Shown: positions 8,099 through 16,548 of the stretch, piece by piece | Position numbering within the stretch: the first letter of the stretch is position 1 | Layout: each line of letters begins with the position of its first letter | From: Pseudorhodoferax aquiterrae | GTDB taxonomy: Bacteria > Pseudomonadota > Gammaproteobacteria > Burkholderiales > Burkholderiaceae_C | NCBI RefSeq assembly: GCF_014652235.1 | Contig: NZ_BMYK01000001.1 | Span: 124,001-188,000 of the forward strand | Reading direction: 5' to 3' | DNA length: 64,000 bases | Notes under the pieces: model-generated | Databases searched by the model: none | The model's input: only the letters and a program-made list of their open reading frames with translations | Told to the model about the DNA's origin: nothing | Position numbers and translations under genes: made by a program

Positions 8099-8700
8099 GC
8101 ATCCGGCGCGCCAACGTCCGCATGGTGGGCAAGCTGGCCGTGGTGACGGCCGGCATGTTCGCGTTCGGTTATGCGCTGGTGCCGCTGTACAACGCGATCT
8201 GCGAGATGACGGGCATCAACATCCTGTCGCTGTCCGAGCGGCAGGTGCCCGGCGTGGTGTCCAAGCTCACGCCCGAGAACACGCAGGTCGACCGCAGCCG
8301 CACGATCACGGTGGAGTTCGACGCGAACTCGCGCGGCCCGTGGGAGTTCAAGCCGGCGATGCGCTCGATGCAGGTGCATCCGGGCGAGCTCGCCACCGTG
8401 ATGTACGAGTTCCAGAACGTGCAGAACCGGCGCATGGCGGCCCAGGCGATCCCGAGCTATGCGCCGCGCCAGGCCGCAGCGCACTTCAACAAACTGGAGT
8501 GCTTCTGCTTCACGCAGTACACGCTGGACGCGGGGGAGAAGAAGGAATGGCCGGTGGCCTTCATCATCGACCCCAAGCTGTCCAAGGACGTGACCACGAT
8601 CACGCTGTCGTACACCTTCTTCGAGGTGGGCGGCAAGACGCCGCCGGCACCCGCCAGTGCCGACGCGGCCGCACAAACCAATAAAGAAACCAGGAGCTGA
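8095..8700 (+). CDS. ctaG: Cytochrome c oxidase assembly protein CtaG (Cox11)
   Basis: A 201-residue Cox11-type copper chaperone that delivers Cu(I) to the CuB site of subunit I. It has an N-terminal membrane anchor (about 11-31, AVVTAGMFAFGYALVPLYNAICE) with the conserved L-V-P-L-Y-N-x-I-C, and a periplasmic immunoglobulin-like domain with the copper motif CFCF in LECFCFTQYTLDAGEKKEWP. Length matches the family. It is translationally coupled to the small protein upstream, and the ctaE ATG starts one base after its stop. Confidence 0.95.
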   Translation: MSIRRANVRMVGKLAVVTAGMFAFGYALVPLYNAICEMTGINILSLSERQVPGVVSKLTPENTQVDRSRTITVEFDANSRGPWEFKPAMRSMQVHPGELATVMYEFQNVQNRRMAAQAIPSYAPRQAAAHFNKLECFCFTQYTLDAGEKKEWPVAFIIDPKLSKDVTTITLSYTFFEVGGKTPPAPASADAAAQTNKETRS

Positions 8701-8701
8701 G

Positions 8702-9583
8702 ATGAGTGCCACGACCCACGGATCCACGCCGTACTACTTCGTCCCAGGGCCTTCGCGGCATCCGATCATGGCCGCCATCGGCCTGTTCTTCGTGATCCTC
8801 GGGGCGGGCCAGTGGATCAACGGGCATGACTGGGGCAAGTGGTCGCTGGCCTTCGGCCTCTTGTTCTGGTGGGTGGTGCTGTTCCAGTGGTTCCGCGATG
8901 CGGTGACCGAGAGCGAGGGCGGCCTGTACGGCCGCAAGATCGACCTGTCCTACCGCTGGAGCATGAGCTGGTTCATCTTCTCGGAGGTGATGTTCTTCGG
9001 CGCCTTCTTCACGGCCCTGTGGTGGATGCGCGTGCACTCCGTGCCGGTGCTGGGCAGCCTGGACAACGCGCTGCTGTGGCCCGACTTCAAGGCCGTGTGG
9101 CCCAGCATGGCCGCTGGCGTGACAGCGTCGCCGGCCAACATCGTCGAGCCCTTCCAGGCCATGACGCCGTTCTGGCTGCCCACCATCAACACCGCGTTGC
9201 TGCTGAGCTCGGGCGTGACGCTGACCATCGCCCACCATGCGTTGCAGCACGGCGAGCGTGCCAAGACCATCACCTGGATGTGGGCGACCGTCATCCTGGG
9301 GATCGTGTTCCTGTGCGTGCAGGGTTACGAGTACGTGCACGCCTACCGCGACCTGAACCTCAAGCTGAACTCCGGCCCCTACGGCTCCACCTTCTTCATG
9401 CTGACGGGCTTCCACGGCTTCCACGTGCTGGTGGGCATGCTGATGCTGCTGTTCATCACGCTGCGCCTCATGAAGGGCCACTTCACCAAGGAGCGCCATT
9501 TCGGTTTCGAAGGCGCGGCCTGGTACTGGCACTTCGTGGACGTGGTCTGGCTCGGCCTGTACGTGCTGGTGTATTGGCTTTGA
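8702..9583 (+). CDS. ctaE: Cytochrome c oxidase subunit III
   Basis: A 293-residue subunit III with seven predicted helices. Family landmarks: YYFVPGPSRHPIMAAIG at the start, YRWSMSWFIFSEVMFFGAFFTALWW with the conserved S-E-x-M-F-F, a long periplasmic insert before LPTINTALLLSSGVTLTIAHHAL, and the C-terminal GFHGFHVLVGMLML and AAWYWHFVDVVWLGLYVLVYW. The gene closes the structural operon, and a strong terminator follows 23 bases after the stop. The DUF2970 gene often found before subunit III in related genomes is absent here: ctaG and ctaE are one base apart. Confidence 0.96.
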   Translation: MSATTHGSTPYYFVPGPSRHPIMAAIGLFFVILGAGQWINGHDWGKWSLAFGLLFWWVVLFQWFRDAVTESEGGLYGRKIDLSYRWSMSWFIFSEVMFFGAFFTALWWMRVHSVPVLGSLDNALLWPDFKAVWPSMAAGVTASPANIVEPFQAMTPFWLPTINTALLLSSGVTLTIAHHALQHGERAKTITWMWATVILGIVFLCVQGYEYVHAYRDLNLKLNSGPYGSTFFMLTGFHGFHVLVGMLMLLFITLRLMKGHFTKERHFGFEGAAWYWHFVDVVWLGLYVLVYWL

Positions 9584-9606
9584 GGCGGGATCGCCTCGCA
9601 CACCAA

Positions 9607-9640
9607 GGGCCGCTCAGCGGCCCTTTTCCTTTTTCTTCTT
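9607..9640 (+). terminator. Rho-independent terminator after ctaE
   Basis: A perfect 7-bp stem GGGCCGC/GCGGCCC with a 3-base loop (9607-9623) is followed by a T-rich tract (ttttcctttttcttctt, 9624-9640). It fits an intrinsic terminator for the oxidase operon on the + strand. The opposite strand has no T tract on its exit side, so it should act in one direction. Confidence 0.88.
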
Positions 9641-9644
9641 CCCG

Positions 9645-9872
9645 TTATTTGCCGGCAGGAATGCCGGTCGGATGCAGATAGCCCAGCTTCCAGCCGATGA
9701 GGATGCACAGGAACAGCAGGATGGACAGTCCCACGCGCACTGCGAGCGCACGGGCCATGTGGTTGGGGCGGGTCTTGCCGTCGGCATCCTGGCCGCCGCG
9801 CAACATGAAGTACAGGGCGGCACCCAGGCTGCCGATGATGGCGATGAAGGCAACCAGTGCGAAGTAGCTCAT
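9645..9872 (-). CDS. Twin transmembrane protein (DUF2909)
   Basis: A 75-residue protein with two membrane helices: ALVAFIAIIGSLGAALYFML (about 5-24) and LAVRVGLSILLFLCILIGWKLGYL (about 43-66), joined by a short charged loop with GGQDADGKTRPNHM. It matches the twin-TM DUF2909 family that habitually sits between the oxidase structural genes and SURF1 in betaproteobacteria. Function is unknown, with oxidase biogenesis inferred from position. It is read against its neighbours, and its start overlaps the SURF1 start head to head by 16 bases. Confidence 0.85.
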   Translation of the reverse strand: MSYFALVAFIAIIGSLGAALYFMLRGGQDADGKTRPNHMARALAVRVGLSILLFLCILIGWKLGYLHPTGIPAGK

Positions 9873-10621
9873 CCCTGGATTATCCGGCGCGGCGCTTCGG
9901 CCTGCGCTTCTGGCTGGTCACGCTGGCGGCGCTGGTGGGCATTGCTGTCACGGCCTCGCTCGGGCGCTGGCAGCTGTCGCGCGCGGCCGAAAAGGAGGCC
10001 TTGCAGGCCGCCATCGACTCCCAGGGCCGGCTGCCCGCGCTCGACGCGCCGGCCATGTTGGGCGCGCCCGATCCGCAGGCCTTGCTGCACCGGCCCGTGC
10101 GCCTGCGTGGGCTGTGGCTGGCCGAGCGCACCGTGTTCCTGGACAACCGGCAGATGCGCGGCCAGCCGGGCTTCTACGTGCTGACGCCGCTCGCGCTGGA
10201 GAACAGTGCCACCGTGGTCATGGTGCAGCGCGGCTGGGTGCAGCGCAATTTCGTCGACCGCACGGCGCTGCCCAAGATCCCCACGCCGGCCGGCCTGGTG
10301 GACGTCCAGGGCCTGGTCGTCCCCGCGCCGTCCAGGCTTTACGAGTTCTCGGGCGAGGACAAGGGCACGATCCGGCAGAATCTGGACCTCGGCGCCTTCG
10401 CCCAGGAGACCGGCCTGCCCCTGTGGCAGCAGTCGGTGCAGCAGATGGGCGAGGACGGGGCAGGGCTGTTGCGTGAATGGCCGGTGCCCAAGACCGGCGT
10501 CGAGAAGCACTACGGTTATGCCTTCCAGTGGTTCGGGCTCTGCGCCTTGCTGACGGGTCTTTATGTCTGGTTCCAATTTGTCCGACGTCCCGCCGTTCGG
10601 CGCTTCGCGCGCCATGGCTGA
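9857..10621 (+). CDS. SURF1 family oxidase assembly protein
   Basis: A 254-residue SURF1/Shy1 protein needed for heme a insertion into subunit I in known systems. It has the usual two-helix architecture: helix 1 at about 17-35 (FWLVTLAALVGIAVTASLGRWQLSRAAEKE, with the conserved L-G-x-W-Q), a periplasmic domain with VFLDNRQMRGQPGFYVLTPL and VQRGWVQRN, and helix 2 at about 224-243 after HYGYAFQWFGLCALL. The start is uncertain. GTG 9857 gives the length shown but lies inside the divergent DUF2909 gene; a later non-ATG start near 9875 would remove the overlap. Confidence 0.9.
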   Translation: MRSSSSLDYPARRFGLRFWLVTLAALVGIAVTASLGRWQLSRAAEKEALQAAIDSQGRLPALDAPAMLGAPDPQALLHRPVRLRGLWLAERTVFLDNRQMRGQPGFYVLTPLALENSATVVMVQRGWVQRNFVDRTALPKIPTPAGLVDVQGLVVPAPSRLYEFSGEDKGTIRQNLDLGAFAQETGLPLWQQSVQQMGEDGAGLLREWPVPKTGVEKHYGYAFQWFGLCALLTGLYVWFQFVRRPAVRRFARHG

Positions 10622-11291
10622 GGTTGACCAGCCGCTGGGCCTGACGGTCCATTCGCTGCCGTCGCCGGCCGAGGCCGCGGGCGTGGCGGCGCAACGCACG
10701 CGCAGCGGGCGCCTGAAGATGCTGCTGGTGGTGCTGATCTGCGCCGCGCCCGTGATCGCCTCGTATTTCACCTACTACGTGATCCGGCCGGAGGGGCGCA
10801 GCGTCTTCGGTGAACTGATCGACCCGCAGCGGCCCCTGCCCGACCTGGCGGCCGTGGGTCCGGATGGCCGGACGCTGCGGCTGCCCAACCTCAAGGGCCA
10901 ATGGCTGCTGGTGAGCGTGGCGGGCGGCGACTGCGATGCCACTTGCGAACGCCACCTGTACCTCCAGCGCCAGCTGCGCGAGAGCCTGGGCAAGGAGAAG
11001 GAGCGCGTGGACTGGGTCTGGCTCGTCAACGACGGCGCGCCCGTGCGCGAGGCGCTGCGGCCGGCGCTGCAGAGTGCGACGGTGCTGCGGGTCGATCCGG
11101 CGGGCTTGGCGCAATGGTTGGCGCCGGCACCGGGCCAGGCGCTGTCGGACCATCTGTACATCGTCGATCCCATGGGTCACTGGATGATGCGGCTGCCGCC
11201 GGCGCTGGACGCGGCGGGTGCCGCCAAGGCCAAGCGCGACATCGAGCGCCTGCTGCGCGCCTCAAGCTCCTGGGACAACGCGGGCCGATGA
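10563..11291 (+). CDS. SCO-like membrane-anchored thioredoxin-fold protein
   Basis: A 242-residue single-span protein: cytosolic tail (about 1-52), membrane helix (about 53-73, [21 protein letters not shown]), then a periplasmic domain. The domain carries a C-x3-C pair (Cys124, Cys128 in [15 protein letters not shown]) and a later His197 in [12 protein letters not shown]. The spacing and the D-H-x(3)-V-D-P context mimic SCO copper chaperones (C-x3-C plus a distal His). It is usually annotated as hypothetical. A role in copper delivery or thiol reduction for the oxidase is inferred from this and from its place between SURF1 and ctaA. The ATG at 10614 is an alternative start that would leave only 8 bases of overlap with SURF1. 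Confidence 0.8.
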   Translation: MSGSNLSDVPPFGASRAMAEVDQPLGLTVHSLPSPAEAAGVAAQRTRSGRLKMLLVVLICAAPVIASYFTYYVIRPEGRSVFGELIDPQRPLPDLAAVGPDGRTLRLPNLKGQWLLVSVAGGDCDATCERHLYLQRQLRESLGKEKERVDWVWLVNDGAPVREALRPALQSATVLRVDPAGLAQWLAPAPGQALSDHLYIVDPMGHWMMRLPPALDAAGAAKAKRDIERLLRASSSWDNAGR

Positions 11292-12457
11292 CGATGGACG
11301 TGGCGTCTTACGACTGGAGCCCGATCGCCCGCATGATGCTGATGGGCGTCGTGCTCGCGCTCGGTCCGCTGGCCTGGGTGGCCCTGCGCAACCGGGGTGC
11401 CTCGCCGGCCAAACGGCGGCGCGCGCTGACCCTGCTGACGCTGTTCCTGACCTTCGACCTGGTGCTGTTCGGCGCCTTCACGCGGCTGACCGATTCCGGC
11501 CTGGGCTGCCCGGACTGGCCTGGCTGCTACGGCAAGGCCAGCCCGGTCGGCGCACATGCGGAGATTTCCGCGGCGCAGGCCGCCATGCCGACCGGCCCGG
11601 TCACCCACACCAAGGCCTGGATCGAGATGGTGCACCGCTATCTCGCGACCGCGGTCGGCGTGCTGATCCTGACGCTGGCCGCCGTCAGTTGGGCAGCCTG
11701 GCGCCAGCGCCCGCGCGACCCGCACGCCATCCACCCGGGCTGGCCGACACTGACCCTGGTCTGGGTCTGCCTGCAGGGCGCCTTCGGTGCCTGGACCGTC
11801 ACGTTCAAGCTGTTCCCGGCCATCGTCGTGCTGCACCTGCTGGGCGGTCTCGCACTGCTGGCACTGCTGTGCGCGCAGGTCGTGCGCGATGCGCGTCGCA
11901 CCGGCGCGCTGCAGGCCGTGCGGCTCTCGCCGGGCCAGCGCGGCCTGCTGTGGGCCACGGCCGCACTGGTGCTGCTGCAGACCGCGCTGGGCGGCTGGGT
12001 CAGCACCAACTATGCGGTGCTGGCCTGCAGCGATTTCCCGACCTGCCAGGGCAGCTGGTGGCCAGTGATGGACTTCGCGCAGGCCTTCGAGGTCTGGCGA
12101 CCCCTGGGCCGCTTGGCCGACGGCAGCCACATCGCCTTCCCGGCGCTGACAGCCATCCACTACGTGCACCGCCTCGCGGCCTATGCCGTGCTAGCGGCCT
12201 TGGCCGTCCTGGCCTGGCGACTGTGGCATGTGCCCGGACTGCAGCGGCCTGTGCGCTGGCTCGCGGCACTGGCTGCCTGGCAGTTCGGGACCGGCCTGTC
12301 GAACGTGGTGCTGGACTGGCCGCTGGTGGCCGCCGTGTCGCACACGGGCGGGGCCGCCGGCCTCGTCGTGGTGCTGACCTGGCTGCTGTGCGCCACCGCG
12401 TCCGTGCGGACGGCCGCACCGGTTCCCCTGCAGCACAACTTGGAGGCGGCTCGATGA
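11288..12457 (+). CDS. ctaA: Heme A synthase (COX15/CtaA)
   Basis: A 389-residue, eight-helix heme A synthase, which oxidises the C8 methyl of heme O. Visible marks: [21 protein letters not shown] with the first extracytoplasmic cysteine pair, [12 protein letters not shown] and [12 protein letters not shown] with conserved heme-ligand histidines, the second-half cysteine pair in [10 protein letters not shown], then [10 protein letters not shown] and [10 protein letters not shown]. It shares an ATGA overlap with the gene upstream and with ctaB downstream, so heme O synthesis and its conversion to heme A are coupled. Confidence 0.95.
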   Translation: MTMDVASYDWSPIARMMLMGVVLALGPLAWVALRNRGASPAKRRRALTLLTLFLTFDLVLFGAFTRLTDSGLGCPDWPGCYGKASPVGAHAEISAAQAAMPTGPVTHTKAWIEMVHRYLATAVGVLILTLAAVSWAAWRQRPRDPHAIHPGWPTLTLVWVCLQGAFGAWTVTFKLFPAIVVLHLLGGLALLALLCAQVVRDARRTGALQAVRLSPGQRGLLWATAALVLLQTALGGWVSTNYAVLACSDFPTCQGSWWPVMDFAQAFEVWRPLGRLADGSHIAFPALTAIHYVHRLAAYAVLAALAVLAWRLWHVPGLQRPVRWLAALAAWQFGTGLSNVVLDWPLVAAVSHTGGAAGLVVVLTWLLCATASVRTAAPVPLQHNLEAAR

Positions 12458-13368
12458 GCGCCATCGACCCGCACACCACCGCCGTCGCACGCCCCAGCAT
12501 GTCGCGCTTCCAGCAGTTCTACGTCCTGACCAAGCCGCGCGTGGTGCAGCTGATCGTGTTCTGCGCGCTGATCGGCATGGTGCTGGCCGTGCCCGGCTTG
12601 CCGTCCTGGATGGAGCTGCGCCAGATGGCCCTGGCTTGCTTGGGCATCTGGCTCGTGGCCGGCGCGGCCGCGGCCTTCAACTGCCTGGTCGAGAAGGGCA
12701 TCGATGCGCGCATGAAGCGCACGGCCTGGCGGCCGACCGCCAAGAACGAACTCGGCGACGGCCAGACGCTGCTGTTCTCGACGCTGCTGTGCCTGGCTGG
12801 CTCGGTGCTGCTGTACTTCAGCGTCAACGCACTGACCATGTGGCTGACGTTGGCGACCTTCGTCGGCTACGCCGTCGTCTACACCGTGATCCTCAAGCCG
12901 CTGACGCCGCAGAACATCGTGATCGGCGGGGCCTCGGGTGCCATGCCGCCGGTGCTGGGCTGGTCTGCGATGACGGGCGACGTGGGGCCGGAGGCCATGA
13001 TCCTGTTCCTGATCATCTTCCTGTGGACGCCGCCGCACTTCTGGGCGCTGGCGCTGTACCGCGTGGAGGACTACCGCAAGTCCGGCCTGCCCATGCTGCC
13101 TGTGACCCACGGCAACGAGTTCACGCGCCTGCAGGTCTGGCTCTACACGCTGATCCTGTTCGCGGCCTGCCTGCTGCCCTTCGTCTACGGCATGAGTTCC
13201 TGGCTCTACCTGGCCGTGGCGGTGGTGCTCAGCATCGGCTTTTGCGCCTACGGCTTCCGACTGTGGCGCAACTACTCCGACGCGCTGGCGCGCAAGACCT
13301 TCCGCTTCTCGCTGGTTCACCTGGCCGCCCTGTTCGCAGCGCTGCTGCTGGACCACTACCTGCTGTGA
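12454..13368 (+). CDS. ctaB: Protoheme IX farnesyltransferase (heme O synthase)
   Basis: A 304-residue UbiA-superfamily prenyltransferase that attaches farnesyl to heme B. Two Asp/Asn-rich motifs are present: [20 protein letters not shown] (about 71-90, the first motif with Glu in place of one Asp and the conserved R-T-x2-R-P), and [21 protein letters not shown] (the second motif with D-Y-x-x-x-G-x-P-M-L-P). About nine membrane spans. It starts within the ctaA stop codon region (ATGA) and ends two bases before the SCO gene. Confidence 0.95.
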   Translation: MSAIDPHTTAVARPSMSRFQQFYVLTKPRVVQLIVFCALIGMVLAVPGLPSWMELRQMALACLGIWLVAGAAAAFNCLVEKGIDARMKRTAWRPTAKNELGDGQTLLFSTLLCLAGSVLLYFSVNALTMWLTLATFVGYAVVYTVILKPLTPQNIVIGGASGAMPPVLGWSAMTGDVGPEAMILFLIIFLWTPPHFWALALYRVEDYRKSGLPMLPVTHGNEFTRLQVWLYTLILFAACLLPFVYGMSSWLYLAVAVVLSIGFCAYGFRLWRNYSDALARKTFRFSLVHLAALFAALLLDHYLL

Positions 13369-13370
13369 AC

Positions 13371-13961
13371 ATGCTCCACCGACGTTCCCTGATCGCGCTG
13401 GCCGCCGCCGGCTGCCTGGCCGCCTGCACCGACACCAAGCCCAGCTTCACGGCCGTGGACATCACCGGCGCGGACTACGCCAAGGACTTCCACCTGACCG
13501 ACCACAATGGCAAGGAGCGCAGCCTGCAGGACTTCCGCGGCAAGGTGGTCGTGGTGTTCTTCGGCTTTGCGCAATGCCCGGACGTCTGCCCGACCTCCAT
13601 GGCCGAGCTGGCCCAGGTCAAGCAGTCGCTGGGCGCGGACGGCGACAAGCTGCAGGCACTGTTCGTGACGGTGGACCCTGAGCGCGACACGCCCGAGGTG
13701 CTCAAGGCCTACATGGCGAACTTCGATCCGAGCTTCCTGGCCCTGCGCACCTCGCCCGAAGGCCTGGCCGCGCTGGCCAAGGACTTCAAGGTCTACTACA
13801 AAAAGGTCGAGGGCAAGACGCCGACCAGCTACACCATGGACCATTCCGCCGGCAGCTACGTGTACGACCCCCAGGGGCGGCTGCGGCTGTACGTGCGCTA
13901 CGGCTCGGGTGCCGATGCGTTGCTGGCCGACGTGCGGCAACTGCTCAAGCAGGCCGGCTGA
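13371..13961 (+). CDS. SCO family copper chaperone lipoprotein
   Basis: A 196-residue SCO1/SenC protein. A lipoprotein signal peptide ends in LAAC with the lipidated Cys19. The thioredoxin-like domain holds the copper site Cys69 and Cys73 (FAQCPDVCP) plus His158 (YTMDHSAG), and VTVDPERDTPEVLKAY is the family hallmark. It matures the CuA centre of subunit II. Only two bases separate it from ctaB, which completes the assembly operon. Paired with the SCO-like gene at 10563, the operon encodes two C-x3-C copper-type proteins. Confidence 0.95.
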   Translation: MLHRRSLIALAAAGCLAACTDTKPSFTAVDITGADYAKDFHLTDHNGKERSLQDFRGKVVVVFFGFAQCPDVCPTSMAELAQVKQSLGADGDKLQALFVTVDPERDTPEVLKAYMANFDPSFLALRTSPEGLAALAKDFKVYYKKVEGKTPTSYTMDHSAGSYVYDPQGRLRLYVRYGSGADALLADVRQLLKQAG

Positions 13962-13969
13962 GGTCCAGC

Positions 13970-15382
13970 GTGCGTGCACCAGCGGCAACCAAGAACAAGA
14001 CGACAGGGCGCTGGCTGCGCCTGTGCGCGGTGCTGGCCCTGTGTGCCGGTCTGGCCCTGGCGGCGCTAGGCTGGTGGGCGTACCAGCGCATCGGCCGCAC
14101 GCCGGGCGAGCTGATGGACTATGCGGAGCGCCGCCTGCAGGGCCACACCAAGCTGGAAACCGTGGCGCTGCCGGCGCTGGGGTTGGTGCGCGACTGGCTG
14201 GATGCGCCTTCGATCGCCGAACGGAGGCGCACGCCGTTCGTGATTCCGCCGGTCCCGGAAGGGACCGCTCCCGCTGTGACGGAACAGCCGACAGCGGGCA
14301 AGGTCTGGCGCGTCGGGCCGCAGGAGGCGCTGCTGTCGATCGCCGCGGCGGCCAAGCTCGCGCGCAGCGGGGACACCGTGGAAGTGCAGGCGGGCACGTA
14401 CCGCGGCGACGTGGCGGTCTGGTCACAGAAGCAACTGACGATTCGCGCCGTCGGCGGCCGCGTTCGGTTGGTCGCCGACGGCCGCAGCGCGCAGGGCAAG
14501 GCCATCTGGGTCATCCGCAACGGTGATTTCGACATTTCGGGCTTCGACTTCGTCGGCGCCAAGGTCGCGGACAAGAACGGCGCCGGCATCCGTTTCGAAG
14601 GCGGGCGCCTGCGGGTGGCGCACTGCCTGTTCTGGGGCAACCAGAACGGCATCCTGACCATCGGCAGCCAGCCCGACAGCCAGCTGGAAGTCGTGTCCAG
14701 CGAGTTCGGCTACAACGGCGACGGCGACGGCCAGAGCCACAACATCTACGTGGGCCGCATCGGCCGCTTCAGCATCACGGGCAGCTACCTGCACCACGCC
14801 GACACCGGGCACCTGCTCAAGAGCCGCGCTGCGGTGAACGAGGTGCTCTACAACCGGCTGACCGACGAGGAAGGTGGCCGGGCCAGCTACGAAATGGACT
14901 TTCCCAACGGCGGGGTGGTCCGCCTGGTGGGCAACCTGGTGCAGCAGGGGCGCAGGACGGAAAACTCCGTCATGGTGAGCTTCGGCGCCGAGGGCCTGGT
15001 CCACCCGCGCAACACGCTGGAGCTTGCCAGCAACACCCTGGTCAACGACCACCCGCATGGTGGCACCTTCGTGCGCGCGCCGCCCGGCACCGAACGGGTG
15101 CTGCTGGCCAACAACCTGCTGGCAGGGCGCGGCGGCCTGCAGATCCCGATGGAGCACACCGATTTCAACAGCCGCACGGCCGACTGGAGCGCCTTCGTCC
15201 AGCCTGCGCGCTACGACTACCGGCTCAGCGACCGTGGCATGGCCTTGGCCTACCAAAGCGGACCGGCCGAGGCGGCCGTCCCGTCCGCCCAGTATGTCCA
15301 TCCCTTGCAGGTCCGCCGCCTGAACGGCCCGCCTGCGGTCGTGGGCGCGCTCCAGCCGGACACGTTGCTGGCCCGGCCTTGA
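13970..15382 (+). CDS. Membrane-anchored right-handed beta-helix protein
   Basis: A 470-residue protein with a GTG start 9 bases after the SCO stop. An N-terminal signal-anchor (about 17-36, LCAVLALCAGLALAALGWWAY) is followed by a low-complexity Pro-rich stretch (about 80-110). Then comes a long parallel beta-helix domain with pectate-lyase-like turns (SGDTVEVQAGTYRGDVAVW, NGAGIRFEGGRLRVAHCLFWGNQNGILTI, HNIYVGRIGRFSITGSYLHH). Such domains bind or cleave polysaccharides at the cell surface, and no catalytic set can be named with confidence. It is an unusual passenger between the oxidase assembly genes and rpoH. A link to the exopolysaccharide locus 22 kb away is conceivable but unproven. Confidence 0.75.
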   Translation: MRAPAATKNKTTGRWLRLCAVLALCAGLALAALGWWAYQRIGRTPGELMDYAERRLQGHTKLETVALPALGLVRDWLDAPSIAERRRTPFVIPPVPEGTAPAVTEQPTAGKVWRVGPQEALLSIAAAAKLARSGDTVEVQAGTYRGDVAVWSQKQLTIRAVGGRVRLVADGRSAQGKAIWVIRNGDFDISGFDFVGAKVADKNGAGIRFEGGRLRVAHCLFWGNQNGILTIGSQPDSQLEVVSSEFGYNGDGDGQSHNIYVGRIGRFSITGSYLHHADTGHLLKSRAAVNEVLYNRLTDEEGGRASYEMDFPNGGVVRLVGNLVQQGRRTENSVMVSFGAEGLVHPRNTLELASNTLVNDHPHGGTFVRAPPGTERVLLANNLLAGRGGLQIPMEHTDFNSRTADWSAFVQPARYDYRLSDRGMALAYQSGPAEAAVPSAQYVHPLQVRRLNGPPAVVGALQPDTLLARP

Positions 15383-15415
15383 ATCCCTGCATCCGGTCTT
15401 GGCGGCCAGAAAGCA

Positions 15416-15441
15416 AAACGCCAGCGCAGGCGCTGGCGTTT
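15416..15441. terminator. Bidirectional intrinsic terminator between the beta-helix gene and rpoH
   Basis: A perfect 11-bp stem (aaacgccagcg / cgctggcgttt) with a 4-base loop lies 33 bases after the beta-helix gene stop and 18 bases after the rpoH stop on the other strand. The minus-strand exit reads into a T run (ttttgctttc), and the plus side ends in ttt, so it should mainly stop rpoH transcripts and may serve both genes. Confidence 0.85.
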
Positions 15442-15459
15442 CGCGAGAAGGCGGCAGGA

Positions 15460-16395
15460 TCAGGCGTAGTACGCCAGTGCCTTCTTCATCTTCTTCATGG
15501 CCGCCGATTCGATCTGGCGGATGCGCTCGGCGCTCACGCCGTAGTCGGCCGCCAGTTCGTGCAGCGTCATGCCGCCCGAGCCGTCGTCGTTGACCTTGAG
15601 CCAGCGCTCCTCGACGATGCGCCGGCTGCGCGGGTCGAGCTCGGCCAGGGCCGTGCTGATGCCGTCGCTGGCCATCCGGTCACGCTGGCGTGATTCGATC
15701 AGCGCGGTCGGCTCCTGCTTGGCATCGGCCAGGTAGGCGATGGGGCCATAGCTGTCCTCGCCGTCGTCGGACGGGCTCGGATCGAGCACCACATCGCCGC
15801 CCGAGAGCCGCGCTTCCATCTCGATCACGTCCTCGCGCTTCACGTTGAGCTGCTCGGCCATGGCCTCGATCTGGCCTTCGCTGAGCGTGTCGCGGTGGGT
15901 CTCACCCTCGGCCGCGTCCGCCTTGAAGCCCTGCTTCATCGAGCGCAGGTTGAAGAACAGCTTGCGCTGGGCCTTGGTGGTCGCCACCTTGACCATGCGC
16001 CAGTTCTTCAGGATGTACTCGTGCATCTCGGCCTTGATCCAGTGCAGCGCGTAGCTGACCAGGCGCACGCCCTGGTCCGGATCGAAGCGCTTGACGGCCT
16101 TCATGAGGCCCACATTGCCTTCCTGGATCAGGTCGCCGTGCGGCAGGCCGTAGCCCAGGTATTGGCGGGCCACGGACACCACCAGGCGCAGGTGCGACAG
16201 CACCAGCTTTCCGGCGGCTTCCAGATCGTTCTCGTTCTTGAGCTTGCGCGCGTACTCCTGCTCCTGCTCGGCGCTGAGCATGGGCATGCGGTTGACCGCG
16301 GAGATGTACGCGTCCAGATTGCCCAGCGGCGGGACCAGCGACCAGGGGTTCGCCGAGGCAAGCGCAACGGACGTGGTTCCAGTTTGAATATTCAT
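15460..16395 (-). CDS. rpoH: RNA polymerase sigma-32 factor RpoH
   Basis: A 311-residue group 3-like heat-shock sigma factor. Region 2 contains DLIQEGNVGLMKAVKRFDPDQGVRLVSYALHWIKAEMHEYIL. The RpoH box QRKLFFNLR, seen only in sigma-32 proteins, follows. Region 4 ends with the helix-turn-helix ELAADYGVSAERIRQIESAAMKKMK. It directs transcription of chaperone and protease genes. Ribosome-binding site 'aaggaaagga' precedes the ATG. A CIRCE element lies across the presumed promoter, so HrcA repression of rpoH itself is inferred. Confidence 0.97.
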   Translation of the reverse strand: MNIQTGTTSVALASANPWSLVPPLGNLDAYISAVNRMPMLSAEQEQEYARKLKNENDLEAAGKLVLSHLRLVVSVARQYLGYGLPHGDLIQEGNVGLMKAVKRFDPDQGVRLVSYALHWIKAEMHEYILKNWRMVKVATTKAQRKLFFNLRSMKQGFKADAAEGETHRDTLSEGQIEAMAEQLNVKREDVIEMEARLSGGDVVLDPSPSDDGEDSYGPIAYLADAKQEPTALIESRQRDRMASDGISTALAELDPRSRRIVEERWLKVNDDGSGGMTLHELAADYGVSAERIRQIESAAMKKMKKALAYYA

Positions 16396-16420
16396 ACCAG
16401 ATTCCTTTCCTTCAGGGGAA

Positions 16421-16450
16421 ATACTAGCACTCTCCGGGGAGGAGTGCTAA
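16421..16450 (-). promoter_or_regulatory. Candidate rpoH promoter
   Basis: On the minus strand a -35-like ttagca (16450-16445) and a -10-like tagtat (16426-16421) are separated by 18 bases. Each matches the sigma-70 consensus at 4 of 6 positions. Transcription would start near 16414 and leave a leader of about 19 bases with the 'aaggaaagga' site. The spacer is the inner part of the CIRCE operator, the geometry expected for steric repression. Weak hexamers keep the confidence moderate. Confidence 0.5.
16424..16450. promoter_or_regulatory. CIRCE operator (HrcA-binding) upstream of rpoH
   Basis: The inverted repeat ctagcactc-N9-gagtgctaa matches the CIRCE consensus TTAGCACTC-N9-GAGTGCTAA at 17 of 18 arm positions, the single difference being the first base, with the exact 9-base spacer. 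CIRCE is the binding site of the heat-shock repressor HrcA. Its position 29 to 55 bases upstream of the rpoH ATG, across the likely promoter, implies that HrcA controls the heat-shock sigma factor. hrcA itself is not in the window. Confidence 0.9.
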
Positions 16451-16548
16451 AGGCGCCGGTTGCGCCCTTGGTGGGGGTGTGGACAACCCCCTTCCCGATG
16501 GCGGTTGGAGTCCGGTGCGAGCGTCCGGGTTCCGCGCTTAAGCCCGGC

